DNA of 44,242 nt from JBQKLI01 sp012798975 (GTDB lineage Bacteria; Bacillota; Clostridia; Tissierellales; Peptoniphilaceae), in NCBI RefSeq assembly GCF_052116305.1, contig NZ_JBQKLI010000018.1:1-44242 (forward strand), in the 5' to 3' direction. The notes beneath the pieces were generated by a model. The model was not told where the DNA came from. It did not search any database and was given only the letters and a program-made list of their open reading frames with translations. The translations under genes were made by a program, and so were the position numbers. This document shows, in pieces, positions 40,629 through 44,242 of this stretch. Every line of letters starts with the position of its first letter. Position 1 is the first letter of the stretch.

Positions 40629-40678
40629 AAATATAGTATAATCCAGTATTTTTGATTTGTCAATGATAATTGTTATCA
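40612..40678 (-). promoter_or_regulatory. Promoter and metal-box-like operators of the candidate sRNA
   Basis: On minus, TTGACA (40663-40658), exactly 17 bp and TATACT (40640-40635) form a near-consensus promoter. Directly upstream, TGATAAC-A-ATTATCA (40678-40664) matches the Fur consensus TGATAAT-N-ATTATCA in 14 of 15 positions. Over the predicted start site, GTTAG-N6-CTAAC (40612-40627), flanked by TTT and AAA, recalls DtxR-family boxes built from GTTAG/CTAAC halves; a second TGCTAA/TTAGCA pair overlaps it. Confidence 0.7.
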
Positions 40679-40817
40679 TTTTCCAAAAAAATCTACAAAA
40701 ATTTTAAGAAAATTCAAACAATCCCCCCTTTCATTTATCTATAGGGCCATTTGTGGTAAAATATATCTATTATTTCAAAAGAACTTTTTCCTATAGAATA
40801 CACAAAAGAGGTATAAA

Positions 40818-42029
40818 ATGTTTAATAAATCGAGAAAATTAGATAACGTTTGCTATGATATACGAGGCCCGGTAATGGACGAAGCTCTTCGCATGGAAGA
40901 AGAGGGCATAAAAATATTGAAACTGAATATCGGAAACCCTGCCCCCTTCAATCTTATGGCACCCGATGAAATCATCGAAGACATGCGGTATAACCTCAGG
41001 GATTCTGAAGGCTATTCCGATTCCAAAGGACTTTTTTCTGCACGAAAAGCTATTATGCAGTATTGCCAGCTTAAAAACTTCCCCAACCCCTCTATAGACT
41101 ATATTTATACAGGAAACGGGGTCAGCGAGCTGATCACCATGTCTATGCAGGCTTTGCTGGATACAGGAGATGAAGTCCTTGTCCCTGCTCCAGACTATCC
41201 TCTATGGACAGCTTCCGTATCTCTATCAGGCGGAACACCTATCCACTATCTTTGCGACGAAAAAGCAGACTGGAATCCAGACTTGGATGATATTCGAAAG
41301 AAGATTTCCCCTCGTACAAAGGCCATCGTTATAATCAATCCAAATAACCCGACAGGTGCCCTCTATTCAGACGAAGTACTAAAAGAAATCGTAGAAATTG
41401 CCAGACAAAATAAACTGATGATTTTTGCAGACGAAATTTACGACCGTTTGATTTATGACGGACAAAAACATACAGCAGTTGCTTCTTTAGCTCCAGATGT
41501 TTTCGTGGTTAGCTTCAACGGACTTTCTAAATCCCATAAAGTAGCAGGATACCGTATCGGATGGATGGTTTTAACCGGAGACCTGTCCTTAGGCAAAGGC
41601 TATATCGAAGGACTAAATCTTTTATCCTCTATGAGACTCTGCTCCAATGTCCCTGCTCAATCCATCGTACAGACGGCTTTAGGCGGCATACAGCGGGGAA
41701 ACGAACTTTTAAAACCGGGCGGAAGATTATATGATCAAAACGAATACATTACAGAAGCCCTAAACGCCATCCCGGGAGTCACAGCTGTAAAACCAAAAGC
41801 AGCCTTCTATATCTTCCCGAAACTCGATATCAAGAAATTTAATATCACAGACGATATGAAATTTTCATTAGATTTTCTGCGTTCCAAAAAAATCCTTGTC
41901 ACCCAAGGAACCGGCTTCAACTGGCCAGATCCGGACCACTTCCGAATCGTCTTCTTGCCAAATATCGAAGACCTGGAATACGCAGTCGAACAATTAACAA
42001 GCTTCTTAGAACACTATAAACAGAAATAG
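40818..42029 (+). CDS. alaA: Alanine-synthesising aminotransferase AlaA
   Basis: This is a 403-residue PLP-dependent class I aminotransferase that makes alanine from pyruvate and glutamate. Much of it matches E. coli AlaA block by block from memory: KLDNVCYDIRGPV at the start, LKLNIGNPAPF, GYSDSKGLFSARKAIMQY, VPAPDYPLWTA, IVIINPNNPTGALYS, FADEIYDRLIYD. The PLP lysine is in SFNGLSKSHKVAGYRIGWM (about residue 240). It faces the sRNA promoter divergently, so the Fur-like box might also affect it. It appears monocistronic, followed by a repeat element with an internal terminator (42187-42228). Confidence 0.93.
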   Translation: MFNKSRKLDNVCYDIRGPVMDEALRMEEEGIKILKLNIGNPAPFNLMAPDEIIEDMRYNLRDSEGYSDSKGLFSARKAIMQYCQLKNFPNPSIDYIYTGNGVSELITMSMQALLDTGDEVLVPAPDYPLWTASVSLSGGTPIHYLCDEKADWNPDLDDIRKKISPRTKAIVIINPNNPTGALYSDEVLKEIVEIARQNKLMIFADEIYDRLIYDGQKHTAVASLAPDVFVVSFNGLSKSHKVAGYRIGWMVLTGDLSLGKGYIEGLNLLSSMRLCSNVPAQSIVQTALGGIQRGNELLKPGGRLYDQNEYITEALNAIPGVTAVKPKAAFYIFPKLDIKKFNITDDMKFSLDFLRSKKILVTQGTGFNWPDPDHFRIVFLPNIEDLEYAVEQLTSFLEHYKQK

Positions 42030-42031
42030 GA

Positions 42032-42512
42032 CTTAAAAAAAGAGTGAAGAGTATAAGAGTGACAGAGTGAAGATATGGAAGAAAAACAAAAAATTCATTT
42101 ATTTTTCTGCTTAAGATAGAAAGGGATTATGACTAAGCCTAATTCAAATATACTATCTAATAAAATATTGAATTAAAATAACTTTGTGTATCGGTCTGCC
42201 TGATGAAGGCAAGATCGGTACATTTTTTATTCTCAAAAGAAACGAGCTCCATGGTTCTTCATCATCTTACCTCTTAAAGTCCTAATCCAAATCAGGCACT
42301 TAAATTTGACAACAGATTAGCAGGTCGTTCTTAGCCAAATAAAAAACAGAGCCTCATTCACCTGCTCCGTTCTTTCTTTCTAGTCTATTTATTATTAAAA
42401 CTACAGATCCTTCAGCAAATCAAAACCTGCTTTCTATCTTATCCTAGAAACAATCTCCATGTTTCTTCATCATCTCCACTCTTCCACGCTAAGACTCTTT
42501 CACTCTTTTTAG
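42032..42512. repeat. GAGTG-type inverted-repeat element (copy 6, long)
   Basis: The left arm (42034 on) reads AAAAAAAGAGTGAAGAGTAT, then AGAGTGACAGAGTGAAG; the right arm on the other strand reads AAAAAGAGTGAAAGAGTCTT, then GGAAGAGTGGAGATGATG. The interior contains a CTCCATGGTTCTTCATCATC block that is repeated at the right end (CTCCATGTTTCTTCATCATC), an AATTCAA/TTGAATT inverted repeat and a terminator, but no gene. Confidence 0.55.
42187..42228 (+). terminator. Terminator downstream of alaA
   Basis: GTATCGGTCTGCCT and AGGCAAGATCGGTAC pair with one bulge and one wobble around GATGA, and TTTTTT follows on plus. It is about 160 bases past the alaA stop, inside the repeat element. Confidence 0.7.
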
Positions 42513-42516
42513 GCTC

Positions 42517-43713
42517 TTAACCTTCTTTCCTGACGATCTCCAAAACTCTCCTCACAAGCCCTGTCCAGGAATGGGATTCGATTTCTTTTCTTATCGTATC
42601 GCTTTGCTTTTCATCTTTCCATCTTCTTTGGCGGATCATGCTTTCTTTTAACCTGAGAATAAAATCTTCCTTTGATTCTTCCGCTATCTGGTCTACACCT
42701 GAAAGTTTCGGCATCTCTAAAAAATCTATCCAGCCGCAATTCACAATCCATTCTCCTACAAGGTCTCTCAAATTCTCATTATCCGTCATAATAACGGAAA
42801 TACCGCAGGCCAATGCTTCAATCGGAGAAAGAGGCATTCCTTCAAAATAAGAAGGAAGGATAAACACATCATGCTCTCTTAACAGTTCTCCCAGTTCCTG
42901 CTGGGTAACAAGGGGATATAAATGAATATCCTTGGACTGTTTTATCTTCTCTAAAATCATCTCTGCATTATCTCCCATAGGCTCGCCTATAAGCGTAAGT
43001 TCCGCATCCTCTAGTTCTTTCTGCAGTAAAAGAAATGCATCGATAAGCTCCGGTGTGCCTTTGGCATCGGAAAGTTTTCCAGCATAAATATATCTTGTCT
43101 TCTCATTCGCCTTTCTTTCCCTCGGAAAAAATACAGCAGGATCATAAGCTCCGCCTAAAGGATACAGTTTTTCTTCTGAAATATGAAAATCATGGATTAA
43201 GGGTTCATGTTCCGATTTCCCTGAGGTAAATACCCCTTGTACATTTTGAAGATCTATCACTTCCTTTGCAAAATGAGGATTCAGCTGCATTTGACGAAGA
43301 TCTGTATTATGACAGAACGCAAAAACAGGACCTTCAAACTCCTTCGCCACAAGAGAAGAAAGGATCCAGGTATGATGAGTTAATACTACGTCCGGTTTTA
43401 ATTCCTCCACAGCCCTTTGGAACTCTTTGTGAAAAGCCTTCTTCCAATAATGAAACTGATTTAAAGTCAGATCCCCGTAACGGGTACTTTTATAAGGCAT
43501 AATATCGCTCATTCCCACAATCGGAAAGTTCAGCTCCTCTTCAAAACGAACCTTATAAACATCCTCGATCACATCCCATTCAAAACCAGGATAAGACCCG
43601 AAAAGAGCCGCCTGCTCCACAGCTTCCTTCTTCATCTCCCCGATCACCTTCGTAAAATAAACCCCGCTCCCCGTCAAAGCAGGCAGCTGAGCAATCACAT
43701 GCAAAATTCTCAT
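42517..43713 (-). CDS. Glycosyltransferase family 4 protein
   Basis: This is a 398-residue GT-B-fold glycosyltransferase, cytoplasmic or membrane-associated. The N-terminal acceptor domain starts MRILHVIAQLPALTGSGVYF. The C-terminal donor domain has RYIYAGKLSDAKGTPELIDAF (about residues 215-235) and the nucleotide-sugar motif PSYFEGMPLSPIEALACGISVI (about 295-316, the E-x7-E motif). The acceptor and sugar are unknown. The ATG at 43713 follows GGAGAGGGAT; the four-codon longer start is less likely. It stands alone, so its polymer is not indicated by neighbours. Confidence 0.87.
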   Translation of the reverse strand: MRILHVIAQLPALTGSGVYFTKVIGEMKKEAVEQAALFGSYPGFEWDVIEDVYKVRFEEELNFPIVGMSDIMPYKSTRYGDLTLNQFHYWKKAFHKEFQRAVEELKPDVVLTHHTWILSSLVAKEFEGPVFAFCHNTDLRQMQLNPHFAKEVIDLQNVQGVFTSGKSEHEPLIHDFHISEEKLYPLGGAYDPAVFFPRERKANEKTRYIYAGKLSDAKGTPELIDAFLLLQKELEDAELTLIGEPMGDNAEMILEKIKQSKDIHLYPLVTQQELGELLREHDVFILPSYFEGMPLSPIEALACGISVIMTDNENLRDLVGEWIVNCGWIDFLEMPKLSGVDQIAEESKEDFILRLKESMIRQRRWKDEKQSDTIRKEIESHSWTGLVRRVLEIVRKEG

Positions 43714-43725
43714 ATCCCTCTCCAT

Positions 43726-44096
43726 CTATAAATTCTTCATTTAATAACTATGTATATAGTAACATAAAGAAAAGAAGATTTTAAAAAAGATAAAGTTCGC
43801 TAGTTTTCTTTTATCTATCATCAAACTTTTATAATGTGCTCCCCTGATACCTAGTAGTTGCTTAACGGATACTTACAGGTTACTTGCTATATACTTATCG
43901 GCTACTTAATAAGAATTTCATATTTCACATCCCCTGCTTCCTAGCCCCTATAACCTATTTCCTATCTTTTCCCTACTACCTATGCTCTATAACCTATTCC
44001 CTATCTCTTCTCTCTTTCCTCTAGGCCGCAAAGCGGTCCTGCCTGGGTCTTGTCTGGGATCCCGCCTATCTTTTCCCTTTTTATATTTTTATGCAC
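43726..44096. other. Repeat-rich spacer between glycosyltransferase and 5S rRNA
   Basis: The left half (43726-43920) is AT-rich and holds nothing I recognise. From 43935 there are tandem degenerate copies of CCTATAACCTATTTCCTATC, the pyrimidine-rich stretch that precedes each hairpin-unit array, followed by the array at 44021-44067. No gene is seen. Confidence 0.5.
44021..44067. repeat. Hairpin-unit array (copy 7)
   Basis: CTAGG-CCGCAAAGCGG-TCCTGCCT is followed by GGGTCTTGTCTGGGATCCCGCCT. The first unit keeps the flanks and loop of TGCC-AAA-GGCA units, but its stem is CCGC/GCGG, a fully compensated change on both sides. Confidence 0.6.
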
Positions 44097-44132
44097 AAAA
44101 AAACCCTGCACGATAAATCGTACAAGGTTCTT
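44097..44132 (-). terminator. Terminator of the rRNA operon
   Basis: On minus, AACCTTGTACGAT and ATCGTGCAGGGTT pair with a single-base mismatch or wobble around a 2-base loop, followed by seven T. It lies directly downstream of the 5S gene. Confidence 0.85.
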
Positions 44133-44136
44133 TTGT

Positions 44137-44242
44137 TGAGCGACTACCTACTCTCCCAATCCGTTTCCGGATAAGTACCATCGGCGCAAGAAGGCTTAAC
44201 TTCTGTGTTCGAGATGGGAACAGGTGGATCCCTTCCGCCATC
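44137..44242 (-). rRNA. rrf: 5S ribosomal RNA (5' end cut by the window edge)
   Basis: Read on minus, the sequence contains the conserved 5S core CACCTGTTCCCATCTCGAAC, then ACAGAAGTTAAGC and GCGCCGATGGTACT, and ends GGGAGAGTAGGTAGTCGC. About 106 of 115-120 nt are present; roughly the first 10 bases of the mature RNA lie beyond the window. The rRNA operon therefore points leftwards, with 5S as its last gene. Confidence 0.95.

Noticed and set aside
40368..40680. Reading the structured spacer as a plus-strand RNA or as a MITE-like inverted repeat
   Set aside because: The near-consensus promoter and the T-run terminator are both oriented to minus and bracket the fold. The AGTTTT flanks could be a target duplication, but the complex internal fold and regulatory sites fit an RNA gene better.

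Overview
The window looks like an AT-rich anaerobic Gram-positive bacterium of the Clostridia/Tissierellia type. The evidence is a selenocysteine-containing glycine/sarcosine/betaine reductase component, cell-wall-binding-repeat-2 (CWB2) surface proteins, rubrerythrin with a NADH:rubredoxin-reductase-like flavoprotein, lipoproteins with clear lipoboxes, and strong AGGAGG-type ribosome binding sites. I cannot name the genus. The left edge resembles the right end of an IS256-family element. The right edge lies inside a 5S rRNA gene on the minus strand.

Layout, left to right. 1-1230: IS end, a lipoprotein and an inverted-repeat element. 1245-6175 (minus): grdX, grdE, a UGA-containing grdB-type selenoprotein gene, a YkvI-family transporter and a Crp/Fnr regulator. 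This is a substrate-specific reductase module without grdA, grdC or grdD. 6601-8035 (minus): ArsR/SmtB regulator plus a CDF metal exporter fused to a heavy-metal-binding domain. 8158-12537 (minus): acetyltransferase, a nuclease-like orphan, rubrerythrin with a PerR-like box, a methyltransferase, and a PadR plus HAAS-domain membrane pair. 12801-14127: a 5'-truncated gene remnant and a lipoprotein. 14432-24416: surface and wall enzymes (CWB2-VanY, polysaccharide deacetylase, CWB2-SH3-C39 peptidase) around an xdhABC molybdenum hydroxylase operon. 24942-27461: metNIQ methionine importer. 28301-39230: a mixed core region with NADH:rubredoxin-reductase-like enzyme, LigB-type dioxygenase, zinc ribbon, MraY-like transferase, nucleotidase, membrane GDPD, GATase1 hydrolase, Gls24 protein, cytidylate-kinase-like protein, SppA and DUF975. 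39424-40680 (minus): ArsC-like reductase, DtxR-family regulator and an upstream structured small RNA locus. 40818-43713: alaA aminotransferase and a glycosyltransferase.

The most notable item is the unannotated minus-strand RNA locus at about 40628-40368. It has a near-consensus promoter (TTGACA, 17 bp, TATACT), a Fur-like box directly upstream, a GTTAG-N6-CTAAC palindrome at the predicted start site, a three-way-junction fold whose two hairpin loops are C-rich and anti-Shine-Dalgarno-like, and an intrinsic terminator just before the DtxR-family gene. I infer a metal-responsive sRNA, analogous in logic to Bacillus FsrA, or alternatively an attenuating leader of the DtxR-family gene.

Intergenic regions are unusually rich in dispersed repeats. 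One family has inverted GAGTG-rich ends. A second is built from tandem 21-22 bp hairpin units with interchangeable stems. Several other modules are shared between loci. Two gene remnants, one of them beside a repeat, suggest these spacers are sites of rearrangement.
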